Positions 39,611-48,992 of a stretch of DNA of 64,000 bases are shown in pieces. The translations under genes were made by a program, and so were the position numbers. The stretch is taken from NCBI GenBank assembly GCA_900323505.1, contig OOIN01000004.1:186001-250000 (forward strand), given 5' to 3'. The notes below the pieces were generated by a model. The model did no database searches. It saw only the letters and a program-made list of their open reading frames with translations, and was not told the DNA's origin. Within the stretch, counting starts at the first letter, position 1. Each line of letters begins with the position of its first letter. This DNA is from Ustilago trichophora (taxonomy: Eukaryota > Basidiomycota > Ustilaginomycetes > Ustilaginales > Ustilaginaceae).

Positions 39611-40856
39611 GACCCGAACGAGATCCGTGCGAATGCGAAGTGCCCAGCATAGGTACACCCGTTGTACCGCGTGCCGAAGGGAATGCATTGTCTGTCAAAT
39701 CGGTGCAGTGTGCCAAGCGAAGCTCGCGCATCTGATAGCTCTTGGACCAAATCTCTCGCACCGACTTGTCCGAGATTTTAGAGCAGTGGATCAGATCCAC
39801 TTCGAGCAGAGCGGGACAGTGCTCTGTCAAAGCCAGCAGAGCCTCGTCATCGATATTGTCGCATCCGCACAGCTTGACCCTCCTCAACACCTTGCAGCTC
39901 GTCGCGAGCTCGGCGACACCTTTGGAGGTGATCTTTTTGCAGCCGGTGAGATTGATGCCTTGTGCTTTGGGACAGTTTGCGGCGAGGGTGAGCAGGGTTG
40001 CATCAGAGATATCGGCTACATCGGTGAGATCGATGGCAACGAGCTGAGGAGTGTTTTGGAAGACCTTGACAAGGGTAGCATCGGTGATGTTTGTGCATCC
40101 GGCGAGGGTGAGTCGCTCGAGACGTGTGCACGCGGACATCATGAGGAAGAGCTGATCCTCGAGCTGATTGGCGAGCAGGGTAAAGTTGAGACGACGGACA
40201 AAGTCGGCATAGGGGAAAAGCTGTTCGGGTTTGCGGATGACTCCGACCAATTTGAAGAGAGACGAGATTTTGAAGAGCGCAGGACGGTGCCAGAGCAGCT
40301 CGACGCCGTTCAAGCACCAGGACTTGCAAACGAGAAGACACGAGAGCAAATCCGGAGGATAGAGGACGAGGTATTTGAAGATGTGGAGGAGGATCTCGTG
40401 CGGGAGGTTGGAGGCGGTGCTGAGTGGCATGTCTTGAAGGATCCAAGTGGCGTTGGAGGAAGTTGGAGAGGCGGGTATGAGGGTGCCACGACGAGAGAGG
40501 CGGACGGCTGCGGGGTCAAAGGAGCGTTCGACCGTGGCACGTCGGTTGGATTTGGAGTGGGAGTCCTCGATGGCGGCGAGGTCGGCAAAGTCTTGTTGGA
40601 CTCCACCATCATCGGATTGAGAAGTGCTGGAGGGTGAAGGTGGTTGACGAGGAATCGAGGTGAGGTTGGGTGTAGCGAATTCGGCGGGGTCTTGGGGAGG
40701 ATGGTCCATTTCGGTGTCGATGAGATTGGTGCGGGAGCGGGAGGAAGGACCAGCGTCTGCAGAAGCTACAATAGCATCGATAGGGTTGCGTCCCTGGTAC
40801 GGGTATGGTGAGGGAGAGTTGGACCCTCTGGGAGAGGAGTCTGCAGTGTATGACAT
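38145..40856 (-). CDS. GRR1: F-box/leucine-rich-repeat protein GRR1
   Basis: A 903-residue SCF ubiquitin-ligase adaptor of the Grr1 type, which in yeast links glucose signals to turnover of G1 cyclins and other targets. The F-box lies at about residues 150-190 (LPHEILLHIFKYLVLYPPDLLSCLLVCKSWC). It is followed by about a dozen cysteine-containing LRRs from residue 225 to 640 (pattern LTLAGCTNITDATL, INLTGCKKITSKGV, LDLTSCTSISDDAV). The LRR array is split by a low-complexity insert with poly-Ala encoded at 39579-39608. The C-terminal 200 residues are Asn/Gln/His-rich, with GEAE repeats from a 12-bp tandem unit (38287-38325). It is intronless. The 3' part of the gene is markedly richer in A/T-ending codons. 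Confidence 0.93.
38287..38325. repeat. 12-bp tandem repeat inside GRR1
   Basis: About three copies of TTCACCTTCTGC on the plus strand, encoding EGEA units in the disordered GRR1 tail. Confidence 0.85.
39579..39608. repeat. (GCA)n coding poly-Ala in GRR1
   Basis: About ten trinucleotide units inside the GRR1 frame, in an insert within the LRR array. Confidence 0.9.
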
Positions 40857-41280
40857 GATCGACTAGGTAAGGCTGAGTCGTGGCACTTTTTTTTTCTTTC
40901 AGAAAAGGGGATCGTAAGGAGGGAGCATGGACAATCGAGGTTTCGTTGATCGCTGCGATGCCAAGGCGATGCTGATGGAGAGATGCAAAGCCGAATGCGA
41001 TGATTTGATCCGCGCAAAGAGTTGACGTGGTGCTTTTTGGGTGCTAGTGTCTATGCGAGATGACGATGACGACGAGGATTCGTGGACGTTGCGTTGCGTG
41101 AGGATGAACACTCTTGCTGCTACAAGGTGTGCTGCAGAGTGAGATGGTGATGATGATGATCAAGATGAAGATGATGAAGAGCAACGAGAAAATCCAAAAG
41201 TGACAGAGAGTGACAAGACAAGTGATTGCGATTTGGATTTGATTGATTTGATTTGGGGAGAGTGGAGGCCAAAGTCTAAT

Positions 41281-41310
41281 GTACTGTATAGTACAGTACT
41301 GTACTGTAGT
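41281..41310. repeat. TACTG/TGTAC palindromic cluster
   Basis: Contains the perfect 12-bp palindrome TACAGTACTGTA (41292-41303) flanked by further TACTGTA units. Confidence 0.9.
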
Positions 41311-42156
41311 TGCAGATGCAGTTGCAGTTGCATGCAATTTAAAATCGGAGCCTCTGACATCCGCAACCGAGCGGGCGGGCAAAGTGCCAGCAAAAGAAAA
41401 AGGAAGGCTTGGACCTTGCATTCCACTATCCACCATACACGACTCTTACACTCGAGGAAGAGAATATGCTGTTCTGACAGCTTTTATTGTCTAACCATCC
41501 TCATCTATTTGGACGACAATGTATGAGAGAGAGAGAAAGGGAGAGACAGAGAGACAGAGAAGTGAATTGTGTGATTTCTTTCTGCTCTTCTGGCTTTTGC
41601 AACTGATTACAACTTTGATTCAACGGCCAAGAAAAGCTCTCCATGTCGGTCTGTGAGCTGTCTTGTCATTGCAACATCTTGGTCTTCCATCTAAGTGGTT
41701 AGTGCAGGATCAGATGAGTGAGTGAGTGAACAACCAACACAGCAGTGAACAACAGCAAAAGGTCACAGATTTCATAGCGGTGTTGGAGTGTCTGATATTT
41801 TGCATTCCAGCAACACGCGTCATCCTTTGTTGGCTCTGCTCTGCTCTGCTCTGCTTTGCTCGCTCACGGACCAGCTCGACATTGCACTCGGGCAGAGAGT
41901 GTGCCGTTTCATTTCATTTCTCGATCTTTGCAACTTGTCAGCCAAGCCCAAGATTGTAAATGTGGTGTTTCAAAGGTTCTAACACTTTGGCAACGCGCGC
42001 ATTTCTAACTTGAAATCCTCCATTTCCATTGTTCAATCGTTGGCCAGCTGACAATAGTTTGGCAAAAACACACTGCTCAAATGCCTGCACAAATTGTTAC
42101 ATCTCTCCCAAAACTCGGTCGCCAACAGGCAGCATTCCAGTCAAATTTCAAGAAGG

Positions 42157-42194
<38 letters not shown>
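42157..42194. repeat. poly(A) run, 38 bp
   Basis: An uninterrupted A38 on the plus strand, with no adjacent element hallmarks such as target-site duplications visible by eye. Confidence 0.95.
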
Positions 42195-42196
<2 letters not shown>

Positions 42197-42570
42197 ACGT
42201 GCCTGCTGAGTTGCTAGGATGGAGCAATCTCACAAAATGCGGCTTATCCTTCTTCCAATTTAAAGACCTCACATCTCGTTGACATCTTTCTTCCCCCTTT
42301 CTCTCTCTCCCCCTTTTTTTATTCAGTGATTGTCTGACGCGACCGAACTCACATCTACAGATCTACAGATCATATCTTTGGTGTTGCTCTCTCTCTCTCT
42401 CGCTCTCTCTCTTCTCGGTATTCTCAAGCCACTCCACTCCATCCAGCGCTTGACACCTTCACCCTCGAGACGCTTCACACGCCGTCTCCAGCGGATCAAG
42501 TTGTTACTAAGTGACACCCGCATACATCCTCGACGTGCACACACGCACACACGCCATTCGACCGCACATC

Positions 42571-44607
42571 ATGGCTCCACCCACAGCATCCCAACCTGAC
42601 GCAGCTCAGGCTGCTACCATCGAAAAGTCCAAAAAGGACAAGAGTCACAAGAAGGACAAGAAAAGCAAGGATGCCGCCGTCGAACCCACCGACATTACTG
42701 TGGCTCCCGGTGCCGACGATGCCGATGCTGATGCCGTAGCAGAGGAGCTTGACGGTGCCGACGACGAATCCGAAGCTGCCAAGAAGGAACGCAAACGCCA
42801 GAAGAAGGAACGCAAGGAGCGTGAACGCCTCGAGCGCGAGCAAGCCGAAAAGGATGCTGCCACCGTCGCAGCTGCTTCCGCCGCTCAGGCTGTCTCTGCC
42901 GTCGCATCCGCCACGCGTCTTCCAATCGACCCTTCCCTCGATGGTACCTTGGGTGCTCCTGCTGGTCTCGCAGCCGCCGAAACCACCGCTATCGACACTC
43001 CTGCTACGCCCGAGCAGCCTACCATTGCTGCCGCTGCCCAGCCCACCGAGCTTGCTGCCGCTGCGGCCGCCCCCGCCGTCCCTGCTGCTGATACCGCTAC
43101 TACTGCCACCCCCACTGCTGCAACTTCGGCCGATGCTGGCGTCGCTGTACCAGGCGAGCAGCAAAAACGCAAGCGTGGTCGCCCCAGAAAGGACGGCTCT
43201 GCTCCTTCGGCAAAGAAGCCCAAGCGTGATGCTGGCGAGAATGGCGAACGACGCGGTCGACGCGCCAAAATGTCCGAGGAAGCTGCCATGGAGGAACTTA
43301 GGGGTTTGCCCAAGCGCGAGCTTCTCGTCGAGCGCGTTTACTCGTCCGACATGCTTGCCAAGCTCGAGAGGACCATCGGTCTCGAGTACAAGAAGGGTCG
43401 TTTCGACAAGGAGGAGCAAGACACCATCAAGAACGGCATCGCCGAATTCATGAAGCTCAAGGGCCTCTCGGAGGAAGACTTCCAGGAGCTTCTCTACAAC
43501 TATCGCGAAAAGGGTTGGGAAAAGATGTACACCGAGCTCTGGAAGGACCTCGCCGGTCGTCTCGAAGGCAGACCCAACATCGCCGTCCGTCTGCACGTCA
43601 GGACCAACAAGTCGCAGTTCCGTAGGCAGGGTCGATACACCCTCGCCGAAGACTTTGAGATTCGCAACCGCATGGGCGTTCTCCGCGAGGATGCCGCCTC
43701 GGTCGCCAAGCGTCTTGGACGTCTCAATCAGGATGTCCTCTCGCGCTTCGTCAAGTTGCAGGTCAAGGACGAGATGGCTGATGGCCCCACTTGGACCCAG
43801 GAAGAGGACAAGGCCGTGCTTGCCGCCCTCGAGCAGTACAAGAAGGAGCACCCTGGTGAGGTCATCTCGTGGAAGGCCATTGCCAACATGATGGGCAACA
43901 AGCGAAGCTACAAGGTCTACTCGAACCTCTTTTCCAACATCCGTTCGCGTGTCGACCGCAGCGGCACCAACCCCAAGAGGGACTACGGCACCACGGGAGA
44001 CGACGCCGACGCCGATGCATCCCAACAGGCCGTGCGTGGCATCCAACGCCACCCCACCCGTGCCGAACTCGACAACAGCGTCTGGATTCCTGGTGAGGAC
44101 GATCTCATCCTGCTTCAGCGACTCAACTTCCAGGATACCTTTACTCAGGAGTCGGTCCGCTGGGACGATCTCTCGTTCGAGACATGGCAGTGGCCCGAAG
44201 AGACGCTCAAGCAGCAGTTTGACCAGATCAAGTCGCGCTACCTCCCCGAAGCCTGGACCGGCGGATGGCAGGAGACGCTCGACAAAATCATTAGGACCAT
44301 CCGCACCCGTCGCACCAAGAAGGAGATTGACGACGAGGGTGAGGATCAGCGCTCTTCAGCTGCTGTTGCTGGTGAGTCTTCTCAGGCCGAGGTTGAGGCT
44401 GCTCCCCCGGCAGCGGCTGAGACTCAGGCACCCGCTGCAACTGCTGATACTGCTACTGAACCTGCTGCTGCTGCTGCTATTGCTGCTGCTGCTGCCGCTG
44501 AGCCTGCCGCTGACGATGCATCGGCCGCGGCCATCGACCCTGCTCTGGCAGCTACCGAAGCAAGTTCGAGCGCTCCCGCTGCCGAGCCCGCCAGCGCTAC
44601 TGCTTAG
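42571..44607 (+). CDS. Reb1/TTF-I-like Myb DNA-binding protein
   Basis: A 678-residue nuclear protein. The head has Lys-rich runs (KSKKDKSHKKDKKSK) and a charged KERKRQKKERKERER helix. An Ala/Pro/Thr-rich linker is followed by a basic AT-hook-like KRGRPRKDG at about residues 205-213. The folded part starts at about residue 245 and contains a Reb1/DMTF-type leader (EEQDTIKNGIAEFMKLKGLSEEDFQELLY), a Myb/SANT repeat at about 407-465 (TWTQEEDKAVLAALEQY...SWKAIANMM) and another at about 500-560 (VWIPGEDDLILLQRL...RWDDLSFETW). Relatives (Reb1, TTF-I) terminate Pol I transcription at rDNA. The tail is poly-Ala from GCT/GCC repeats. It is intronless. The specific role is inferred. Confidence 0.75.
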   Translation: MAPPTASQPDAAQAATIEKSKKDKSHKKDKKSKDAAVEPTDITVAPGADDADADAVAEELDGADDESEAAKKERKRQKKERKERERLEREQAEKDAATVAAASAAQAVSAVASATRLPIDPSLDGTLGAPAGLAAAETTAIDTPATPEQPTIAAAAQPTELAAAAAAPAVPAADTATTATPTAATSADAGVAVPGEQQKRKRGRPRKDGSAPSAKKPKRDAGENGERRGRRAKMSEEAAMEELRGLPKRELLVERVYSSDMLAKLERTIGLEYKKGRFDKEEQDTIKNGIAEFMKLKGLSEEDFQELLYNYREKGWEKMYTELWKDLAGRLEGRPNIAVRLHVRTNKSQFRRQGRYTLAEDFEIRNRMGVLREDAASVAKRLGRLNQDVLSRFVKLQVKDEMADGPTWTQEEDKAVLAALEQYKKEHPGEVISWKAIANMMGNKRSYKVYSNLFSNIRSRVDRSGTNPKRDYGTTGDDADADASQQAVRGIQRHPTRAELDNSVWIPGEDDLILLQRLNFQDTFTQESVRWDDLSFETWQWPEETLKQQFDQIKSRYLPEAWTGGWQETLDKIIRTIRTRRTKKEIDDEGEDQRSSAAVAGESSQAEVEAAPPAAAETQAPAATADTATEPAAAAAIAAAAAAEPAADDASAAAIDPALAATEASSSAPAAEPASATA

Positions 44608-44896
44608 GTGAAGGTCAGATTTGTCGGTCCATCTTTGTTCGGTCCGTAACCGTTTTGTAATCTATGTAATATGTATTCCTTCTTCTCGAGTATTGCAACT
44701 TGTTCATCTTTTCGCATTCCGGATTTGTTTTGCAAGTGGTGTGTATTGTGGATGATTGCGAGGATGAGCAGAATTTCGGTTGGCCAGTCAGAATAGTAGT
44801 ACAAGTATTCCTGCAAGGGTATAATCTCGGAATCAATCTTGTTTGAGATAGGTCTAGTCCACGTTCGTTTCCCCTGTCTCTGCGATTTTCCAAACA

Positions 44897-45331
44897 CTAT
44901 TCTTCTTCTTCTTCTTCTTCTTCTTCTTCTTCTTCTTCTTCTTCTTCTTCTTCTTCTTCTTCTTCTTCTTCTTCTTCTTCTTCTTCTTCTTCTTCTTCTT
45001 CTTCTTCTTCTTCGTCATCATCCTCTTCATCTTGGTTGTCCTCATTACCGTCGTTAGCGGTGGTTGAAGATGTGAGGTCCTCTTTGCCGGCCCAATCCTT
45101 CCAGGTGGTTAAAATTTGGTTGAGATTGCTTCGTGCGGTGTCCATTGCATCTGCGAGGTTTGAGAGTTGATCCGGTTTGTTTGTTGTGGAAGAGGAAAGG
45201 GGGATTTGGAGTTGGGTATCTGGTGTAAGGTTTGCTGAGCCGGATGTGAGGGGGATTGGGGTGCTGGGTAGAGGTTTGGTGGAAGAGAAGGGGGTTGTGT
45301 CGATGTTGATGTCTGCTGTTAGGACGCTCAT
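44897..45331 (-). CDS. small acidic protein ending in poly-glutamate (possible GON7-like)
   Basis: A 144-residue protein from MSVLTADINI. Its first half is Thr/Ser/Pro-rich. Residues of about 65-90 form a likely helix (LADAMDTARSNLNQILTTW), followed by an acidic tail in which the final 38 codons are all GAA, directly abutting the stop. The helix-plus-acidic-tail layout is like the KEOPS/EKC subunit GON7, but the resemblance is weak. An upstream in-frame ATG at 45436 would extend it. It could also be an unrelated acidic protein or a fortuitous frame across a microsatellite. The divergent neighbour is ARPC3 (541-bp gap). Confidence 0.45.
   Translation of the reverse strand: MSVLTADINIDTTPFSSTKPLPSTPIPLTSGSANLTPDTQLQIPLSSSTTNKPDQLSNLADAMDTARSNLNQILTTWKDWAGKEDLTSSTTANDGNEDNQDEEDDDEEEEEEEEEEEEEEEEEEEEEEEEEEEEEEEEEEEEEE
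44900..45013. repeat. (TTC)n/(GAA)n microsatellite, 38 units
   Basis: 114 bp of perfect TTC repeats on the plus strand. On the minus strand they are read as 38 GAA codons up to the stop of the acidic protein. Confidence 0.97.
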
Positions 45332-45872
45332 TGTTGCAGGTGAAAGTAACTGTGTTGAGGTGGGGATGGAGAGGGTTGGATGAGGTGGTGGCGGTGATGA
45401 TGATGATAAGTGTTGGTGGTGGAAGATAGAGGACAAGGCGTGGGGGAAATGACTCGGTCCGGTGCAAAAAAAGCGAGTTTTGTAGATTGATTGAAATCTG
45501 ACAATCTAAAAAGGCCAGAAAAAAGGAGAATTGAGAGGGGCGATGCGACGGTCGAGCCATCCGAAATCGGTGCACTGCTTTGAGGTGGAGATGTGCTCAC
45601 GTCCGCATGACATGGAAATCCATCATCACGATTCGATCCACATCTTTCCTCCTTCTTACCATCTCCTGTACCCCATTTTCGCTCCTTTCGCCCAAACACA
45701 GCAACCAACGTTGCCATAACTTCTCACAGCGAGTTGCTTAAGGAAGAGCTATCGCATCGGGACCCAGATCGAAAGTCGTCCAAATCTCGACGATCGCTCA
45801 CTTGAAGAGGTCTCTCCACATAGGCGTACACAAACACACACTTTGCCCAAGAGCTCTCTGCTTTCATTCATC
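45332..45872. other. divergent intergenic region
   Basis: A 541-bp region upstream of ARPC3 and of the acidic protein. Part of it (to 45436) may be coding if the longer start of the latter is used. No other gene is seen. Confidence 0.5.
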
Positions 45873-46515
45873 ATGCCAGTAAGTGATCCTTTGTTTCAAG
45901 TTTTCATCTGACGTCGTAGATCAGCACAGATCTGACTCGCTATATTCTTCGCCTTTCTCACCCCTTTCATTGCGCCTCTCTTAGGCTTACCATTCGTCCT
46001 ACAACGAGGAACCCGACATCCGACTCATCGGATCCATGTCCATCCTCCCCATCCGTTCTCGAACCCGAGGTCCCGCCCCCCCACCCATCGATCCTTCTCG
46101 TCCCGATATCATCGACGAATCCATCGACCTCTTCCGTGCCAACTCGCTTTTTCGCAACTTCGAAATCAAAGGTCCCGCCGATCGTCTCCTAATCTACCTC
46201 ATCCTCTTCATCTCGGACTGTCTCACCAAAATTGCAGCCTCCAAAATTCCCTGGTCCCAGAACGAAGCCTTGAAGCAACTTTCAACATACGCTGTTGACA
46301 GTTTTGCTCTACCAGGAGACGCAAATTTCCCGTTGAACAGTTTGTACGCTCCTCCCGCCAACAGAGCTGATGCAGATGCGCTCAGGAGCTATCTCACCCA
46401 GGTCAGACAGGAGACCGCCGCAAGACTCGTCGAAAAGGTTTGGATAGATGGTCACCCTAGTAAATGGTGGTTGGCTTTCACTAAGAGGAGGTTTATGGGT
46501 AAGAGTCTTACTTGA
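45873..46515 (+). CDS. ARC18: Arp2/3 complex subunit 3 (ARPC3), with 6-nt first coding exon
   Basis: Exon 1 is only 45873-45878 (ATGCCA, Met-Pro). The intron is 45879-45984 (GTAAGT...TTAG, 106 nt, with CTGAC branch-like sites) and exon 2 is 45985-46515. The product has 178 residues. The joined N-terminus MPAYHSSYNEEPDIRLIGSM is the conserved ARPC3 start. Later blocks also match: LPIRSRTRGPAPP, IIDESIDLFRANSLFRNFEIKGPADRLLIYL, FPLNSLYAPPANRADADALRSYL, RQETAARLVEKV, and PSKWWLAFTKRRFMGKSL. ARPC3 is the p21 subunit of the actin-nucleating Arp2/3 complex at endocytic patches. Length equals the animal protein (178). A/T-ending codons increase in the 3' third. Confidence 0.97.
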
Positions 46516-46825
46516 CATCCGTCAAGATCTCTTGTACATAGCGTGTCTATTCGAATCAAATCACTCTTCTAAGCTGTCTCGACAGGTCCGTTGGGAGACG
46601 CACAGAGATATGGATGCTTGCGCCCCTTTATCAGAGCCTTTATCACACACTTTTTCGTCTGCTCGCATACACAAACACAAACGGGTGCGTCTCTGATGAG
46701 CAGAAACAAGACGCAAGTTGAATTGCATTCGAACTAAACTTGAACGGTGACCTTTTAAACGAACGAAAACTGAAAACTAATCTATCTATCTATTACTGTA
46801 CTGTACTGTACTGTACTGTACTGTA
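46516..46825. other. convergent intergenic region, ARPC3 / TMEM70-like
   Basis: A 310-bp AT-rich stretch ending in six perfect TACTG units that touch the stop codon of the minus-strand gene. No gene is seen. Confidence 0.65.
46794..46825. repeat. (TACTG)6 array
   Basis: Six perfect TACTG units plus TA, directly adjacent to the TMEM70-like stop codon at 46826-46828. Confidence 0.97.
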
Positions 46826-47773
46826 TTAGCTCAAAACTTGCCAATCTTGACCCAACAATTCTTCATGAACGTTAAAGTATCTTGTCGGTTTTCCAAGCAC
46901 TTGAACTTTACCTACTGCCTTCCACTGGTGAGTCTCTTGGCCATGTTGGGATTGCTGGGTTGAGTTTGTTTGGGTTTGGTTGGAGTATTTGACGATCCAA
47001 GAACCTAAAGATTTTCCCGATTTGACGTCGAAGGATTCTGCGATTTTTTTGGTGAGAGTATCTTGACCTTTTTTTAGAACAAGAGGAGGTGGATTGTTTG
47101 TGATTTCCCAAGCTGCAAAAGGACGAGATGTTGGTCGAAGAAAAGTTGGTTCGTAAACTAAAGTTCGAGTCGGTTCAAGTCTCCATGAGATAGTGTTTAG
47201 TTCCATAACCACTTTTCCTTCCACATCAGTCGATGATAAAGTAGTAGAAGCATCGGTAGAAGGAAGAGTCACCAAACGCATGCATCCAACATAAGGTGTA
47301 CCAATCCATGCAATCAAAGCCGTACTAATTCCAGAAGTCGCCAAAGCCGTAACGCACAATCCAATCCTTCCTGCTAATGAAATTTCTCCCGGTGCCAAAA
47401 GCAATACTGGAGTCAAAACACTTGCTAAACCCAAAGATCCAAGCGAAAACAATTTTAATCGCGTAAATGTTCGTGCTAAAGGACCTTCATATGTCGCCAA
47501 CACTTTAGAAGCGTCATTTTCCGTTGTTGCTTTTACGCAGTTGGAACGACGTGAAGAAGAGTTGTGCAGATTTCGTACTCGAAAATTCGAACGAGAATCT
47601 CGCATAGCAGCGCATCGAGAAGCTGATCCAACTGGTAACACTTTCAACCGAGCTGCGGTCGTAGACATGGCTCGAGCAGAAGCAATTCTCATGGTATTGA
47701 CCAACATGGTACGACCCATAGCAGGATGTCGTACCCCAACAGCTGCCGCAGCTACCATCCAGAGGCTTGCCAT
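46826..47773 (-). CDS. TMEM70-like mitochondrial membrane protein
   Basis: A 315-residue protein starting at MASLWMVAAAAVG. The Arg/Ala/Ser-rich first 75 residues suit a mitochondrial presequence. The core starts with YEGPLARTFTRLKLFSLGSLGLASVLTPVLLL, followed by a second hydrophobic hairpin helix (GLCVTALATSGISTALIAWIGTPYV). This two-helix layout is that of the TMEM70/TMEM186/TMEM223 family. Animal TMEM70 assists respiratory complex assembly, and the fungal role is unproven. The C-terminal 140 residues are soluble beta-like sequence ending in RYFNVHEELLGQDWQVLS. An upstream ATG at 47863 lies across a CT tract and is rejected. The whole gene uses A/T-ending codons far more than most neighbours. 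Confidence 0.65.
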   Translation of the reverse strand: MASLWMVAAAAVGVRHPAMGRTMLVNTMRIASARAMSTTAARLKVLPVGSASRCAAMRDSRSNFRVRNLHNSSSRRSNCVKATTENDASKVLATYEGPLARTFTRLKLFSLGSLGLASVLTPVLLLAPGEISLAGRIGLCVTALATSGISTALIAWIGTPYVGCMRLVTLPSTDASTTLSSTDVEGKVVMELNTISWRLEPTRTLVYEPTFLRPTSRPFAAWEITNNPPPLVLKKGQDTLTKKIAESFDVKSGKSLGSWIVKYSNQTQTNSTQQSQHGQETHQWKAVGKVQVLGKPTRYFNVHEELLGQDWQVLS

Positions 47774-47981
47774 CCGTTTGCACTGCACCAGAGAGAGAGA
47801 GGGAGAGAGAGAGAGAGAGAAAAGAAGAGCAAAAAAAGAGAGAGAGACACAGTCAACAAACATGTATCACGCAAAACAGAAAACGAAAGGAAGAGGGTAT
47901 GATGTGGTTTGCGTGTTGTCCCATTGCGATTGTGATGAAAAGGTGGTGAGAAGGTGGAAAGGTGTTTATTTTATTTTTTGT

Positions 47982-48992
47982 TCAAGGGTTGGCCCATTCA
48001 AGGGACCAGACGGTGAGCCAGCGATTGCGAAGTTTGACATCACCCTCGGTGTCTTGGCCGTAACCTTCGATGAGGAAGAGTCGACGGTTGCCGGTGAGTC
48101 TTGGTTGGTCGTCGTCGCCTTCGTGATTGGTGGTGACGCTGGTGGTGGAAGTGGTCGAGTCTGCTGATTGTTGCTGAACGGGGGTATTTCCGCAAACCTC
48201 GAGCTCCAAGATTCGATCTTTTGCCTGGGCAAACGCTTCATTCCCCGCCTTGTGCACATCTGGATCCTCGTTGACAGCGTCTTTAGGCAATGCCGGCCAA
48301 ACATCTTCCCTCTCCACGTGCGCTAGGCGCAATCCAACCCTATAGGCTCTCCTGATGAATGAGGTCACCTTCTCCCTCCCCGTATGCAAACCCGCAATGA
48401 CATTCACCCTTGCCGCCCTATCCCGATTCAACACTTTCACCACCGTCTTGAGCAAGTCCGCATGGCTCAACGGATCCCACATGCAATCGGCCAACAGAAC
48501 CGAGTCAAAAGCCTTTTTGCCTCTTGGCAGACAATCCATCACCTCTTCCGTGTCTTTGCCCCAGATATGTCCGACCACCTTGCACTTTTTCGCGAGATGA
48601 TCAGAAGCGGAAGCAAGGTTACGTTTGACATTGTCTCTCAATTCTTTAACGAGAAGCGGCTCGTCGTAGTCGCTAGCTACTACGAGGGTTGCATCTCCGA
48701 TCAAGGCGGCAGTGATGGAGGGTAGACCTGTTCCCGCTCCTAGCTCCAAGATGGTACGATTGGCGGTAGGAAAGGCGGACGAGAGCAAGGCGTCGGACAT
48801 GAGCATACCTGCTCGCCATTGTCGATGTGCGAAGATGTGATGAATCGATGCGGGGGGTACGGCAACGGTGACAACAGGGAAAGCGATGCGGTGGTTGTCG
48901 TTGTTGGAGGAGAGGAGAAGGGACTTGGGTTGATAGGAGATACTTACGCCAGGTTGGCCAAAGGAAGGCGGTATGTAGGGTACCGCTGCCAT
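47982..48992 (-). CDS. EFM7/NNT1-like SAM-dependent methyltransferase
   Basis: A 336-residue class I methyltransferase of the lysine methyltransferase-like group that includes fungal Nnt1/Efm7; yeast Efm7 methylates the N-terminal region of eEF1A. Motif I is ILELGAGTGLPSITAAL, followed by the acidic strand end VVASDYD. The DSVLLADCMWDPLSHADLLKTV block and the HxGRE segment (GLHTGREKVTSFIRRAYRVGLRL) are typical. The C-terminus ends in LTVWSLEWANP. A Ser/Thr/Gln insert (about residues 285-305) separates the last strands. The start MAAVPYIPPSFGQPG was chosen because the 113 residues upstream in the open frame are T/Lys-rich leader-like sequence. It is head to head with TIM50. Confidence 0.82.
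   Translation of the reverse strand: MAAVPYIPPSFGQPGVSISYQPKSLLLSSNNDNHRIAFPVVTVAVPPASIHHIFAHRQWRAGMLMSDALLSSAFPTANRTILELGAGTGLPSITAALIGDATLVVASDYDEPLLVKELRDNVKRNLASASDHLAKKCKVVGHIWGKDTEEVMDCLPRGKKAFDSVLLADCMWDPLSHADLLKTVVKVLNRDRAARVNVIAGLHTGREKVTSFIRRAYRVGLRLAHVEREDVWPALPKDAVNEDPDVHKAGNEAFAQAKDRILELEVCGNTPVQQQSADSTTSTTSVTTNHEGDDDQPRLTGNRRLFLIEGYGQDTEGDVKLRNRWLTVWSLEWANP

Larger units (their letters stand above)
40857..42570. other. 1.7-kb divergent intergenic region
   Basis: Lies between GRR1 and the Reb1-like gene. It holds a palindromic TACTG cluster (41281-41310), a GA tract near 41527-41561 on the GRR1 side, an A38 run (42157-42194) and a CT tract near 42389-42415 on the Reb1-like side. 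No gene is recognised. Confidence 0.65.

Noticed and set aside
39627..40637. Plus-strand frame (336 codons) antisense to GRR1
   Set aside because: It is a shadow of the LRR coding strand with no recognisable domain.
42157..42194. A38 run considered as the tail of a retroposed element
   Set aside because: No element body, target-site duplication or coding remnant is recognisable upstream.
42496..44052. Long minus-strand frame (518 codons) antisense to the Reb1-like gene
   Set aside because: It is a shadow of a C/G-ending, Ala-rich coding strand. It resembles no family and is repetitive Leu/Gly/Val sequence.
44839..45057. Poly-Leu and poly-Lys frames over the TTC/GAA repeat
   Set aside because: They are other reading frames of a microsatellite with no coding features outside it.
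48938..48947. GTAAGTAT donor-like site inside the EFM7-like gene (minus strand)
   Set aside because: No suitable acceptor is seen downstream without deleting conserved methyltransferase sequence, and the frame reads through intact.
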